From assembly GCA_905234015.1 (NCBI GenBank), contig CAJOFK010000012.1:1-33630 (forward strand): a stretch of 33,630 nt of DNA, written 5' to 3'. Within the stretch, counting starts at the first letter, position 1. Each line of letters opens with the position of its first letter. This DNA comes from an uncultured Ruminococcus sp. Lineage in GTDB: Bacteria; Bacillota; Clostridia; Oscillospirales; Acutalibacteraceae. The notes under the pieces are model-generated. The model did no database searches, had not been told where the DNA came from, and worked only from the letters and a program-made list of their open reading frames with translations. Position numbers and translations under genes: made by a program. Shown here in pieces: positions 8,802 through 21,241 of this stretch.

Positions 8802-8830
8802 ATTGTACAATATTTATAAAAAAATGTAAA
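8802..8830 (-). promoter_or_regulatory. Sigma70/SigA-type promoter for the 912-aa secreted protein
   Basis: Minus strand TTTACA-17 nt-TACAAT. Confidence 0.6.
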
Positions 8831-8872
8831 TGTTTTTTTTCAATTTATTTAATATAAAAGAGTATAATTTGA

Positions 8873-8918
8873 AAAAAGCGGAAGAATTGTGGATAAATCT
8901 CACAAATCTCCGCTTTTT
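8873..8918. terminator. Bidirectional-looking terminator downstream of the lipoprotein gene
   Basis: AAAAAGCGGA...TCCGCTTTTT, with inner TTGTG/CACAA pairing. Confidence 0.7.
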
Positions 8919-8921
8919 CTT

Positions 8922-9626
8922 TTAATTATTATTAAACCAGTATTCCTTATAGTCGTGCATATTCCAGTCGTCCTCGATGTTCGACGCCGCGGGCATCGTT
9001 CGGAACAGGACGGTCGCTTTACCGTTTTGAGCAATTTCCTTATCATAAAGATAAATACTGTCCTCATACCAGAAGCAGTGCTCGTCGTAATTGATTGTAT
9101 CGACAAAAAGGTTTCCGAAAAAGTTTACGTCGTCGCTTGAATATCCTCCGGATACAACCGCCATTATTCCGCAGACCGTCATAACCTTGTTTTTCATATT
9201 CTTAACCGTGTTGAATTTATCTACGGTTATTCCGCAGCCGACGTTTACGAGCTTTCCGCTTTCATCCTCCTCGGTAGCCGTCAGAACGATTTCACCGCTG
9301 TCGAGGTAATAGTAGTTATAATCCTTTCCGTTCGACTGCTTTTCGGAAGATTGCTTCTTCCATTTATTATAAGTATAGTCGCTGTATTCTCCGCCGAGCT
9401 TTACATACACTCTGTTGAACGCGTCGGTGTAATTTTTCAGCCTGAAATTATAGGTCATACCGGTTTCGTTATCGTTTTCGATAAAATTATTCTTTTCGCG
9501 CGAGGGATAATTCGCCTCATCCTCGGTAGCTCCCTTAGGGAGTTTTTTCGCGGTTTCCTTTTCTCCGCATGAAGCGGCGAAAAACGCGAGTATCATCACT
9601 AAAATTATTGCAAGTGCTCTTTTCAT
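8922..9626 (-). CDS. Putative lipoprotein of unknown function
   Basis: MKRALAIILVMILAFFAASC lipobox; 4-nt overlap with maf. Confidence 0.7.
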   Translation of the reverse strand: MKRALAIILVMILAFFAASCGEKETAKKLPKGATEDEANYPSREKNNFIENDNETGMTYNFRLKNYTDAFNRVYVKLGGEYSDYTYNKWKKQSSEKQSNGKDYNYYYLDSGEIVLTATEEDESGKLVNVGCGITVDKFNTVKNMKNKVMTVCGIMAVVSGGYSSDDVNFFGNLFVDTINYDEHCFWYEDSIYLYDKEIAQNGKATVLFRTMPAASNIEDDWNMHDYKEYWFNNN

Positions 9627-10180
9627 ATGCCTGATTCCTTCAATTTCCGGTTTAGTCTTGATACGGGAAGTCCGACGACGTTATTATAGTCGCCGATAAT
9701 TTTCTCGGCAAAAAGCCCGGCTTTTCCCTGAATACCGTAGGCTCCCGCCTTATCGCACCATTCGTCCGAATTTAAATAGGTTTCGATTTCAGCGTTGCTG
9801 AGCTCATAGAAAACAACCTCGGTAATCTCGCTGAAGGAAAGCTCCTCTCCCCTATACACCGCGCTCACTCCGGTAATAACCTTATGAGTTTTTCCGCTGA
9901 GCTTTAAGAGCATATTTTTTGCGTCGGCTTTATCGGCAGGCTTTCCGAGGATTTCGCCGTCGATAACGACGGTAGTATCGCTTCCGATTATGAGCGCTTC
10001 GGGATATTTTTCGGCAATAAAATTCGCTTTCTTTTTTGCAAGATATTCTGCCGCGTTTTCCGCTGAGATATCCTCGGGGATATTTTCGTCAACATCCGCG
10101 GGAATAATATCAAATTCATCAAATAATATCTTTAAAAGCTCCTTGCGTCTCGGCGACGCGGAAGCGAGAATAACTTTCAT
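9623..10180 (-). CDS. maf: Maf family nucleoside triphosphate pyrophosphatase
   Basis: N-terminal LASASPRRKELL and GSDTTVVIDGEILGKP motifs. Confidence 0.95.
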   Translation of the reverse strand: MKVILASASPRRKELLKILFDEFDIIPADVDENIPEDISAENAAEYLAKKKANFIAEKYPEALIIGSDTTVVIDGEILGKPADKADAKNMLLKLSGKTHKVITGVSAVYRGEELSFSEITEVVFYELSNAEIETYLNSDEWCDKAGAYGIQGKAGLFAEKIIGDYNNVVGLPVSRLNRKLKESGI

Positions 10181-10246
10181 AACTGCTCCGTTTTCTTTAC
10201 CATATTAATATGGTAAGCAGGAAAACCCTGCTTACCATCTATGATT

Positions 10247-12766
10247 TTATTCTTCTGTTTCTTCGGTATCCGGCTCTGCTTCGGGCTCGGAGTTATCTGC
10301 GGGCTTTTCGGTTTCCTCGTCGTCATCGTGAGGCAGGTGCGCAAACGATACTACGCGGTTATCACCGTTAATCCTCATAAGGGTTACTCCCTTACTCGGG
10401 CGGGCGCAGATTCTTACGTCCCCGGCGTTAATTCGGATAACAACGCCCTCCTCGCTGATGAGGATAATATCGTCGTCGGGATTGATAACGCTGATACCGG
10501 CAACCTTGCCGTACTTAGCGACGTGATAATTCCGTAGTCCCTTACCGCCTCTTGACTGAACCCTGTAGTTGTCGGGGTTGCTGAGTCGGCCGTAGCCTGT
10601 TTCGGAAACGGTAAGTACAAGCGCGTTTTCATCAATAACGCTCATTCCGACGATAGTATCGCCCTCGCTTAGCTTCATAGCCTTAACGCCGCGAGCCTGA
10701 CGTCCCATCGGGCGCACGTCGGTTTCCTTAAAGCGGATAGACATACCCTCGCGGGTTGCGATAATAATCTCGTCCTCGCCGCCGGTCATTCTTACCCATG
10801 CGAGCTGGTCGCCCTCGTTTATGTCAAGCGCGATAAGACCGCCCTTGCGCGCCGTATTATAGGCGTTGAGCGCTATACGTTTAATAATACCGTATTTAGT
10901 AACCATAATAAGGTATTTATCTTCCTCAAATTCCTTAACCGGAATCATGGAAGTTACCTTTTCGTCGGTAGCTATCGGGAGAATATTCGCGATATTCATA
11001 CCCTTGCTCTGACGGGTGCCCTCGGGAATAGCGTAGCACTTAATCCTGTATACCCGTCCCTTATCGGTAAAGAACAGAATGTAATTATGGGTATTACAGA
11101 TAAACATTTCCGTAGCAACGTCCTCCTCGCGGGTGGACATTCCCTTGACTCCCCTGCCGCCGCGGTGCTGGATTGTATATTCATCCTCGGCGATTCTCTT
11201 AACGTAACCGAAGCGTGTAATAGTAACAACGCAGTCTTCCTCGGGGATAAGGTCCTCGATATCAACCTCTCCGCTGATATGGCAGATTTCGGTACGTCTC
11301 GGGTCGGCGTATTTATTGCGAAGCGCAACCGCTTCCTCCTTAACCTTCTCAAGCAGGAGATGGTGGCTTGAGAGAAGCTCGGTATACTCCTTAATTTTAG
11401 CGAGGAGCGCGGCGATTTCGTCCTCGATTTTTCCGCGTTCCATATTGGTGAGCTGGCCTAAGCGCATCTGAACAATCGCCTGAGCCTGAGCCTCGTCAAG
11501 TCCGAAGCGTTCCATCAAGTTCACCTTAGCGGTAGCTGTATCCTTACTTGCGCGGATAATCTTAATAACCTCGTCGATATTGTCGATAGCTATCTTTAAG
11601 CCCTCTAAAATATGGCAGCGCTCCTGAGCCTTCTTTAAATCAAACTGAGTTCTGCGGGTGATGATTTCAACCTGGAAATCTATGTAATGCTCAAGACATT
11701 CCTTAAGATTTAAAATCTTCGGCTCGCCGTTAACTATCGCGAGAAGAATAGCGCCGAAGGTAGTCTGAAGCTGAGTATACGAAAACAGCTGATTAAGCAC
11801 AATCTGAGGCGACGCGTCGCGGCGTATATCAATTTCGATATGCATACCGTTACGGTCGGAATGGTCCTCGATATTCGTAATTCCCTCAAGCTTTTTATCC
11901 TTAACCAAATCAGCGATATGCTCGATAAGGCGCGACTTGTTTACGCTGTAGGGAAGCTCGGTAACGATAATTTTAAAGCGGTTGTTTTTCGCTTCTATTA
12001 TCTCAGTCTTAGCACGGACAATAATCTTTCCGCGGCCGGTAGCGTACGCTGCTCTTATTCCGCTTCTTCCCATAATAATTCCGCCGGTCGGGAAGTCGGG
12101 GCCGGGAATACATTCCATAATATCGGCAACCTCCGCATCGGGGTTATCAATAAGAAGCTCGATAGCGTCAATTACCTCGCCTAAATTATGAGGCGGAATA
12201 TTCGTCGCCATACCTACGGCGATACCGCTTGAGCCGTTTACGAGAAGATTCGGGAAGCGGCTCGGAAGTACGGTAGGCTCCTCAAGACGGTCGTCGTAGT
12301 TAGGTACGAAATCAACCGTCTTTTTCTCAATATCGGTAAGCATTTCGGTTGAAATCTTACTCATTCGAGCCTCGGTATATCTGTACGCCGCAGGCGGGTC
12401 GCCGTCAACGGAACCGAAGTTTCCGTGACCGTCTACGAGCATATATCTCATTGAGAAATCCTGAGCAAGACGAACCAGAGCGTCATATACGGAAGCGTCG
12501 CCGTGGGGATGGTAAGCACCCAGCACGGCTCCGACTGTATCGGCGCATTTATGGTAAGGCTTATTAGGCTCGAGTCCTCTTTCATACATTGTATATAGTA
12601 TACGTCTGTGTACCGGTTTAAGACCGTCGCGCACGTCAGGCAGCGCTCGGCTGACAATTACCGACATTGAGTAGTCAAGAAAAGATTGTTTCATTTCCTT
12701 CTCGACGTCGACGTCTATAATTCTTCCTCCGATTTCCTTTATCTCGTTTTCGTTATTCAAACTCAT
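10247..12766 (-). CDS. gyrA: DNA gyrase subunit A
   Basis: [31 protein letters not shown], ..[13 protein letters not shown]-terminal beta-pinwheel repeats. Confidence 0.98.
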   Translation of the reverse strand: MSLNNENEIKEIGGRIIDVDVEKEMKQSFLDYSMSVIVSRALPDVRDGLKPVHRRILYTMYERGLEPNKPYHKCADTVGAVLGAYHPHGDASVYDALVRLAQDFSMRYMLVDGHGNFGSVDGDPPAAYRYTEARMSKISTEMLTDIEKKTVDFVPNYDDRLEEPTVLPSRFPNLLVNGSSGIAVGMATNIPPHNLGEVIDAIELLIDNPDAEVADIMECIPGPDFPTGGIIMGRSGIRAAYATGRGKIIVRAKTEIIEAKNNRFKIIVTELPYSVNKSRLIEHIADLVKDKKLEGITNIEDHSDRNGMHIEIDIRRDASPQIVLNQLFSYTQLQTTFGAILLAIVNGEPKILNLKECLEHYIDFQVEIITRRTQFDLKKAQERCHILEGLKIAIDNIDEVIKIIRASKDTATAKVNLMERFGLDEAQAQAIVQMRLGQLTNMERGKIEDEIAALLAKIKEYTELLSSHHLLLEKVKEEAVALRNKYADPRRTEICHISGEVDIEDLIPEEDCVVTITRFGYVKRIAEDEYTIQHRGGRGVKGMSTREEDVATEMFICNTHNYILFFTDKGRVYRIKCYAIPEGTRQSKGMNIANILPIATDEKVTSMIPVKEFEEDKYLIMVTKYGIIKRIALNAYNTARKGGLIALDINEGDQLAWVRMTGGEDEIIIATREGMSIRFKETDVRPMGRQARGVKAMKLSEGDTIVGMSVIDENALVLTVSETGYGRLSNPDNYRVQSRGGKGLRNYHVAKYGKVAGISVINPDDDIILISEEGVVIRINAGDVRICARPSKGVTLMRINGDNRVVSFAHLPHDDDEETEKPADNSEPEAEPDTEETEE

Positions 12767-12807
12767 TCACCTCTCGAAATAATCGTTTCCGTTACTGTCA
12801 ATCAAAA

Positions 12808-13230
12808 TTAAAATGTTGCCTTTATCTTTTCGTATAATTCGGGCATTCTCTTTTTAAGGCTTACGGGACGGAAAGTTTTGCTGTCGATAATTCCGTGCTC
12901 CGTCGTGCCGTAGCCGAGCTCCTCCTGAGAGCCGTCGGGATTAATTTTCTTTACGGTATAGGTAAACTGAATATGCGCCGCCTTAAGCTCTAAAGCCCAG
13001 GTGCGGACTACTATTTCATCCTCATAACGCGCAGGGCGGTCAAAATGACAGCTTAAGTTAGTTACGGGGAAAAGAATTCCGGCTTCCTCTATTTCGCTGT
13101 ATGAAATACCGAAGCTTTTAATATAATCGGTTCGTCCTATCTCGTACCACACGGGATAATTTGAGTGGTGAACTATTCCCATACGGTCAGTTTCGGCGTA
13201 GCGTACTGTAAAATATGATCTTGTATGCAT
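12808..13230 (-). CDS. YbgC/FadM-family acyl-CoA thioesterase (hotdog fold)
   Basis: VRYAETDRMGIVHHSNYPVWYEIGRTDYIK. Confidence 0.9.
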   Translation of the reverse strand: MHTRSYFTVRYAETDRMGIVHHSNYPVWYEIGRTDYIKSFGISYSEIEEAGILFPVTNLSCHFDRPARYEDEIVVRTWALELKAAHIQFTYTVKKINPDGSQEELGYGTTEHGIIDSKTFRPVSLKKRMPELYEKIKATF

Positions 13231-13243
13231 AATATATCCTCAA

Positions 13244-15612
<2,369 letters not shown>

Positions 15613-15614
15613 AC

Positions 15615-16331
15615 TCAGAATTTCCGGTTGGCTGTATATTTTGAGCCGTTCGGTTTTTCTTCCTGTTTTCTTTCGCGTCTCGGAATATATACCGGTGCCT
15701 CGTCATCAAAGTTATCTCTTGATTCGTAGTCGTAATGACTGCGGCTCGGAGTTTTAACCTTTCTTAAGGGTTCGTTTGAGGATGAAGCGTGCGCCTCGGT
15801 AACGTCCTTGATTATCGGAACGTAGTTTTTATCCGCTACCTTGGTATGGCCGATATCCTCCTCGGGTTCGGTATTATTCTTAGCAATAGTTGAGTGACGT
15901 TTTTCCTTTATCTGCTCGAATATATCCTTATTAAAGGTAAAGGTTTTCGAAAAATCGTCCTCATCCGCTTCGGGAACGTTATCGTAATCATATTCGTACT
16001 CATATTCCTCGGGATATGAGGAATCCTGCTCCCTGTACTTTTTAAGCGGTACAAATCTTATAAACAGCGGAGTCATAAAATAGAATATCGTAAGTATTGC
16101 CGCCGTAATTATAACGCCGAGGAAATTATTATAATTTCCCGAGCCGTACCACATTATCATAAACATAAGTACAATCAGTATCACCGCAATAAACGCGATA
16201 ATAAGTCTGAAATCCGTTTTTATTTTACTTTCCTTTTTACAGCGGGTACAGGTATGAAGCCCTCTTTTTTTCTCGTAGAATGTTGAGAAATATGATATTC
16301 TTCTCCCGCAATAAGGACAATGTTTTCCCAT
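15615..16331 (-). CDS. Zinc-ribbon membrane protein with a charged cytoplasmic-like tail
   Basis: CPYCGRRI...CTRC, then two hydrophobic segments and an acidic/basic tail; directly adjacent to the 133-aa zinc-ribbon protein. Confidence 0.65.
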   Translation of the reverse strand: MGKHCPYCGRRISYFSTFYEKKRGLHTCTRCKKESKIKTDFRLIIAFIAVILIVLMFMIMWYGSGNYNNFLGVIITAAILTIFYFMTPLFIRFVPLKKYREQDSSYPEEYEYEYDYDNVPEADEDDFSKTFTFNKDIFEQIKEKRHSTIAKNNTEPEEDIGHTKVADKNYVPIIKDVTEAHASSSNEPLRKVKTPSRSHYDYESRDNFDDEAPVYIPRRERKQEEKPNGSKYTANRKF

Positions 16332-16410
16332 TTTTTTACCTGTCCGTGTAAAATACGGACGTTCCTTTCTTAATATTGAATCTTTAAACTTTAGTTTATT
16401 TACTGATTAA

Positions 16411-16665
16411 TCAGGCGCTGCTTATTATTCTTCGGTAAAGTGTCTGCGCCGATATCTGGCTTATAAAAACCTTTCTGATATCATCTTCCTCAAAAATTAT
16501 AAAGGATTTCGGGAGCTCGTAGCTTACGTTGACTACCTCTCCCCTTTTTTCGGCTTTTGCGAGAAAATCCCGCGTGTGCCTGGATATCGTGCTGTTATCC
16601 AAATCAAATATACCTACAATATTTTCGGTTCTGATTACCGTTTTTTCCCCTAAATGAAGATACAT
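16411..16665 (-). CDS. remB: DUF370 / RemB-like extracellular matrix regulator
   Basis: MYLHLGEKTVIRTENIVGIFDLDNSTISRHTRDFL; position between recF and gyrB. Confidence 0.85.
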   Translation of the reverse strand: MYLHLGEKTVIRTENIVGIFDLDNSTISRHTRDFLAKAEKRGEVVNVSYELPKSFIIFEEDDIRKVFISQISAQTLYRRIISSA

Positions 16666-17762
16666 CAGCTTATTTTTCCTTCTTCAATCAAAAAGCTTTT
16701 TCCGGACTTTAATATCTCGTCCTCCTGAATTTCGCAGGTAGTTATAAAAACCTGATATTCCTTAATTTTACTGAGTAAAAAATCTCTTCTCTTTTTATCG
16801 AGCTCGGAGAGTACGTCGTCAAGAAGAATTACCGGGTTCTCCCCCATCAGCGTACTCAGCACCTTAGCCTCAGCCAGCTTTAAGGATAAAACCGCGCTGC
16901 GCTGCTGACCCTGCGACGCGAACACCTTAGCTTTTCTGTCGTTGATAATGATATTGAAATCATCCCGATGAGGACCTATATTCGTAAATCCGCTGTTTAT
17001 ATCATCCTTAATCGACTTTTTTAAGGAATCTTCCATTTTATTATATATTTCTTCCTCATTATCTCCGTATACGGCGGAGCAGTTTGAGTTATAAATAATA
17101 TCCAGCTTTTCGCTGTTATCGGAAATTCCGAGGTGATATTTTCCCGCATCCTTTTTCAGCTTGTCTATATAGGAAAGTCTTTGAAAAATTATCTTCGCGC
17201 CCAGTATACACAGGGTTTCGTCCCATATAGACAGAGTAGATTTAAGCTCCGGGTGGCGGTAAATATCCTTTAACAGCGCGTTTCTCTGATTTAAAGTCTG
17301 ATTATATTTTGAAATAGTTACGGCGTTTCTGAGCTTTTCCCGGCAGATAGCTCCGTCAATAAATCTTCTCCTTGCCGAAGGCCCTCTTTTAACAAGAGTC
17401 AAATCCTCCGGGGAAAAAACTACCGCGTTGAATTTTTCTATAAGCGCGGCGGACGAGCTTTTTTTAACTCCGTTAATCACTACCTCTTTTTTAGTGCCGT
17501 TAAAAATTATCTCGGCTTCCTGTTCCCTGTTCTGCGAGAAGAAGGAGGCTTTGATTTTAGCGAACTTTTCCCCGAATTTTATAAATTCATTTTCCTTAGA
17601 GCCCTTGAAGCTGTGGCCTCCGCAGAAAAGCCATAGCGCTTCTATTATATTTGTTTTTCCCTGAGCGTTATCTCCGTGAATAACGTTAATTTTTTCGCAG
17701 GGTATAATTTCACCGTCAACGAGGTTTCGATAATTTTTAAAACTCAGTTTTTTTATATACAA
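16665..17762 (-). CDS. recF: DNA replication and repair protein RecF
   Basis: HGDNAQGKTNIIEALWL Walker A; SGSARRRFID-type region GPSARRRFIDG; ILLDDVLSELD. Confidence 0.97.
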   Translation of the reverse strand: MYIKKLSFKNYRNLVDGEIIPCEKINVIHGDNAQGKTNIIEALWLFCGGHSFKGSKENEFIKFGEKFAKIKASFFSQNREQEAEIIFNGTKKEVVINGVKKSSSAALIEKFNAVVFSPEDLTLVKRGPSARRRFIDGAICREKLRNAVTISKYNQTLNQRNALLKDIYRHPELKSTLSIWDETLCILGAKIIFQRLSYIDKLKKDAGKYHLGISDNSEKLDIIYNSNCSAVYGDNEEEIYNKMEDSLKKSIKDDINSGFTNIGPHRDDFNIIINDRKAKVFASQGQQRSAVLSLKLAEAKVLSTLMGENPVILLDDVLSELDKKRRDFLLSKIKEYQVFITTCEIQEDEILKSGKSFLIEEGKIS

Positions 17763-17794
17763 ATCCTATCCCTCATCCTCCGGTGAATACATTA

Positions 17795-18019
17795 TTATAC
17801 TAAAACAACTTCTATTTCTTTTCCGTCGAATTTTACAACGTCCCCGTTTTTTAACTTCTTTCCGCGCATTGTGCATACTTCGCCGTTAAGCTCAACCTCG
17901 CCGTTCTGAATAACAATCTTGGCATGACCTCCCGTCATACACAGTCCGGAGAATTTAAGTAAATCCTGGAGCTTTATAAAATCGCCGTTTATTTTAATTT
18001 TTTCTCTATGCATTTGCAA
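17795..18019 (-). CDS. yaaA: S4-domain RNA-binding protein (YaaA/RlbA-like)
   Basis: FIKLQDLLKFSGLCMTGGHAKIVIQNGEVELNGEVCTMRGKKLKNGD; location between dnaN and recF. Confidence 0.9.
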   Translation of the reverse strand: MQMHREKIKINGDFIKLQDLLKFSGLCMTGGHAKIVIQNGEVELNGEVCTMRGKKLKNGDVVKFDGKEIEVVLV

Positions 18020-19109
18020 GCCTCATAGGAACTACAAGACTGATGAAGCTGTCGCCCGATACAGGTCTTATAATCATCGGTGAAAGACCTCCGTTAAGAG
18101 AAATCTTAACCTCATCCGCGTCAACATTTCTTAAAGCGTCAAGAAGATAGCGGTTGTTAAATCCGATTTCAACATCCTCACCGTTTATCGGAACGGAAAG
18201 AACGTCGTTAGCCTTACCGATAGATGACGAACAGGAAAGCTTAATCTCATCTCCCAAAAAATTGCATCTTACGGGGCTCTGAAGCTTATCTCCGTTTAAA
18301 AGCGACATACGGTCTACCGAGCTTATAAGAAGTCTTGTATTAACGGTCAACTCGGTTTTAGCAGTTTTCGGAATAGTGCTGTTATAATCAAGGAAGGTAC
18401 CCTCGATAAGTCTCGAAATAATACTGTACTCCCCTATTTTAAACATAATATTTCTCTGGCCTACGCTGATATACACCTTTTCCTCGTCGCTGCCGGAAAT
18501 TTTTAAAACCTCCTGCTGGGTTTTTCCCGGAACGACAAACTGAGTATTAATATCGCTGTCGATAGCTTCCTGACGAATTGCCATTCTGTAGCCGTCAATA
18601 GCGACAATCTTAAACATCTTATTCTCAATCTCAAAAAGTGAACCGGTATAAATAGGCTTTGAATTATTATCGGATACGGCGTAAACCGTCTGTCTTATCA
18701 TTTCCTTTAAAAGATCGTTCTCAACCTCGAAGCCCTCTGTTTCCTCAAACGCGGGAAGGTCGGGATACTCGGAGGAATTCATTCCGACAATCTGATACTC
18801 GGCGTGGCCGCTTGTAATATAAGTAATCATCCTGTCGTCGGTTTCTATACATACAACCTCCTCGGGAAGCTTTCTGACTATTTCTGAAAAATACTTTGCG
18901 CTTACAACAATCTCACCCTGCTGTGAAATTGAGGCGTCTATATTAGTATTAATTCCGATTTCAAGGTCATAGCCCGAGATATTGAGCTTAGAACCGTACG
19001 CTTTAATAAGTATTCCCTCCAAGGCGGGAATTGTCGCTTTGCTCGATACTGCTCTCGATACAATAGTCACCGCCTCGGCTAAATCGCTTCTCATTACATT
19101 TATCTTCAT
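18006..19109 (-). CDS. dnaN: DNA polymerase III beta sliding clamp
   Basis: MKINVMRSDLAEAVTIVSRAVSSKATIPALEGILI. The ATG at 19109 is preceded by CCCGGAGGTAAAA, so the track start at 19163 is probably too early. Confidence 0.95.
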   Translation of the reverse strand: MKINVMRSDLAEAVTIVSRAVSSKATIPALEGILIKAYGSKLNISGYDLEIGINTNIDASISQQGEIVVSAKYFSEIVRKLPEEVVCIETDDRMITYITSGHAEYQIVGMNSSEYPDLPAFEETEGFEVENDLLKEMIRQTVYAVSDNNSKPIYTGSLFEIENKMFKIVAIDGYRMAIRQEAIDSDINTQFVVPGKTQQEVLKISGSDEEKVYISVGQRNIMFKIGEYSIISRLIEGTFLDYNSTIPKTAKTELTVNTRLLISSVDRMSLLNGDKLQSPVRCNFLGDEIKLSCSSSIGKANDVLSVPINGEDVEIGFNNRYLLDALRNVDADEVKISLNGGLSPMIIRPVSGDSFISLVVPMRLANA

Positions 19110-19352
19110 TTTTACCTCCGGGTAATTAAAAAAGTTTTCAACTTTTATTTCAACATTCAACAATCATTTTTCAACAGCTTGCGGATAATATTTTCTTAAA
19201 GGTCTGATTTTCAACATTATCAACAATTGCCCCTTAAAAATTTTCCTTCCGTTTTTCCAGTAAAAGCCTGCTTCCTGGAATTTTTTAACAATTCAACAGT
19301 CCCTACTAATACTACTATAATAATTATTATTTATTTCTTAAAAAAGAGAAAC
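19110..19352. other. oriC: Candidate oriC (dnaA-dnaN intergenic region) with divergent DnaA boxes and a DnaA-trio-like tract
   Basis: TTATCAACA 19217-19225 directly abutting TTTTCAACA 19208-19216; TGCGGATAA 19180-19188; further TTCAACA repeats; CTACTAATACTACTATAATAATTATTATT at ~19303-19331. Confidence 0.65.
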
Positions 19353-20660
19353 TTACGTTGAACAGTTCTTAATGATATCGTCAACAATAGAACGAAGCTT
19401 GGAATCCTTTTTTAATTTTTTAGCAGTTGTATCAATAGCGTACTTTATAGTAGAATGATCTCTGCCTCCGAATTCCTTACCTATACTTTCCTGAGTTAAG
19501 GTAGTGAGCTCGTTTATTATGTAAATAGCAACCTGACGCGGACCGCTGATATAGGCGCTTCGGTTTTTAGAACTCTTAAGCTCCTCAACCGAAACATTAA
19601 AGGTTCGTGCAACCTCCTCTGTGATTCTGTCTACTGTAACCTCCGGCGGTTCCTCGTTATTGAGAATATCCGCGATGATATTCTGAACTGATTTTATAGA
19701 GGGCTTTTCGCCGTCGAGATTATTTCTGGCTTTGATTTTCTGAACGGTTCCCTCAAGCTGGCGGATATTGCTTTTTAAGTTGTTTGCAATATATTCGCAG
19801 ACGTCGTTCGGAATCTCGATATTCATAAGCTCCGCCTTGCGCTTTATGATAGCGATACGGGTTTCAACATCAGGCGGCTGAATATCTGCAATAAGTCCCA
19901 TCTCGAATCTTCCTCTTAAACGGTCGTCAAGAGTTTTTATTTCCTTGGGAGGACGGTCGGATGTAAGAATTATCTGCTTATGGTCGAGGTAAAGATTCTC
20001 GAAGGTGTGGAAGAATTCCTCCTGCGTACTTTCTTTACCGCCGATAAACTGAACGTCGTCAACTAAAAGCACGTCGGCATAACGGTATTTCTGCCTGAAC
20101 TCGGGCATTTTTGCGCGGTGCAGAGATTCGATAAGCTCGTTTGTAAATTCATCGCCCTTAATATAGCAGATTGACTTTGACGAGTCGTTCTTTTTTATCT
20201 CGTTTCCTATCGCGTTTAGAAGATGAGTTTTTCCGAGTCCGGAATTTCCGTAGAGGAAAAGAGGATTATAAGCCTTTGACGGATTCTGAGCTACCGCGAG
20301 ACAAGCGGCGTGAGCAAATTTATTTGAGTTGCCTACGATAAAATTATCAAAGGTATATTCATAACTGTTTTCGGCAGTATTCTCGGTAATTTCTTCCTTA
20401 GGTTCCTCGCTAGGAATAGTAAACTCAACCTTGATATCGGTATCAAAAACAGCCTTGAAGGCTTCCTCAAGAAGAACCTTGTAGCAGCGCTCGAGAGTCT
20501 GGCGGTGAAAATCGTTAGGAACTATAAGCACCGCTCTTTTTTTATCAAAATCGAGCCCCATAGGTTCTATTTTACTTATCCATGTATTATAAGCGATATC
20601 GGTCATTTTATTTTTGCAGTAATCGCAGATTATACTCCATGTTTCTTTAAAATTTTCCAT
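19353..20660 (-). CDS. dnaA: Chromosomal replication initiator protein DnaA
   Basis: YTFDNFIVGNSNKFAHAACLAVAQNP...NPLFLYGNSGLGKTHLLNAIGNEI; GRDHSTIKYAID. Confidence 0.98.
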   Translation of the reverse strand: MENFKETWSIICDYCKNKMTDIAYNTWISKIEPMGLDFDKKRAVLIVPNDFHRQTLERCYKVLLEEAFKAVFDTDIKVEFTIPSEEPKEEITENTAENSYEYTFDNFIVGNSNKFAHAACLAVAQNPSKAYNPLFLYGNSGLGKTHLLNAIGNEIKKNDSSKSICYIKGDEFTNELIESLHRAKMPEFRQKYRYADVLLVDDVQFIGGKESTQEEFFHTFENLYLDHKQIILTSDRPPKEIKTLDDRLRGRFEMGLIADIQPPDVETRIAIIKRKAELMNIEIPNDVCEYIANNLKSNIRQLEGTVQKIKARNNLDGEKPSIKSVQNIIADILNNEEPPEVTVDRITEEVARTFNVSVEELKSSKNRSAYISGPRQVAIYIINELTTLTQESIGKEFGGRDHSTIKYAIDTTAKKLKKDSKLRSIVDDIIKNCST

Positions 20661-20756
20661 TTTTTCCCTTTCTTTATTCTTAATATTTTCACGATAACCG
20701 GAAGCTTAAAACCGTTGAAAATTAACAGTCCAAACTCCTCCATCATAATCATTTAT

Positions 20757-20785
20757 ATTATAACAACTTTTCTGCAAAAATGCAA
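20757..20785 (-). promoter_or_regulatory. dnaA promoter
   Basis: Minus strand TTGCAT-17 nt-TATAAT. Confidence 0.65.
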
Positions 20786-20948
20786 TTAAAAATTTGTAAT
20801 ATATATAAGTATATATAATACAAATATTTTAACACGAGGATAAGTGTAATTGTATTGATTATAAATTGTGTTTTATAATCGGATATATACTACATCTTGT
20901 GTATTTTTATTAAATCTGTTAAAAATACAATTTTAGAAAAAAATTTTG

Positions 20949-20977
20949 TTGACGAATTGAAATTTTTATACTATAAT
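20949..20977 (+). promoter_or_regulatory. rpmH promoter
   Basis: TTGACG-17 nt-TATAAT. Confidence 0.8.
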
Positions 20978-21026
20978 AGCTTAGTACATTTATATGTAAT
21001 ACTATGTCCGAAAGGGGGTAATCAAG

Positions 21027-21161
21027 TTGAAGAGAACATATCAGCCTAAGAAATTACACAGAAAAAAAGAACACGGCTTTATGAAGAGAATGTCAACTCG
21101 TAACGGACGTAAAGTATTGGCAAGAAGAAGAGCTAAAGGAAGAAAGAAGTTGTCATACTAA
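21027..21161 (+). CDS. rpmH: 50S ribosomal protein L34 (44 aa, TTG start; missing from the ORF track)
   Basis: Translation (M)[43 protein letters not shown]; upstream AAAGGGGG. Confidence 0.97.
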   Translation: MKRTYQPKKLHRKKEHGFMKRMSTRNGRKVLARRRAKGRKKLSY

Positions 21162-21241
21162 AATAGGGCCACTTTTTCAAGGGTGGTCTTTATTACTTTA
21201 CGAGAGATTTTGTAAAGTCATTTTTTCCGGGTGGTTAATAA

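Noticed and set aside
20661-21026. dnaA-rpmH intergenic as the main DnaA-box cluster
   Set aside because: AT-rich and with two good divergent promoters, but no good DnaA boxes found (only CGAGGATAA at ~20837); kept as promoter region only.
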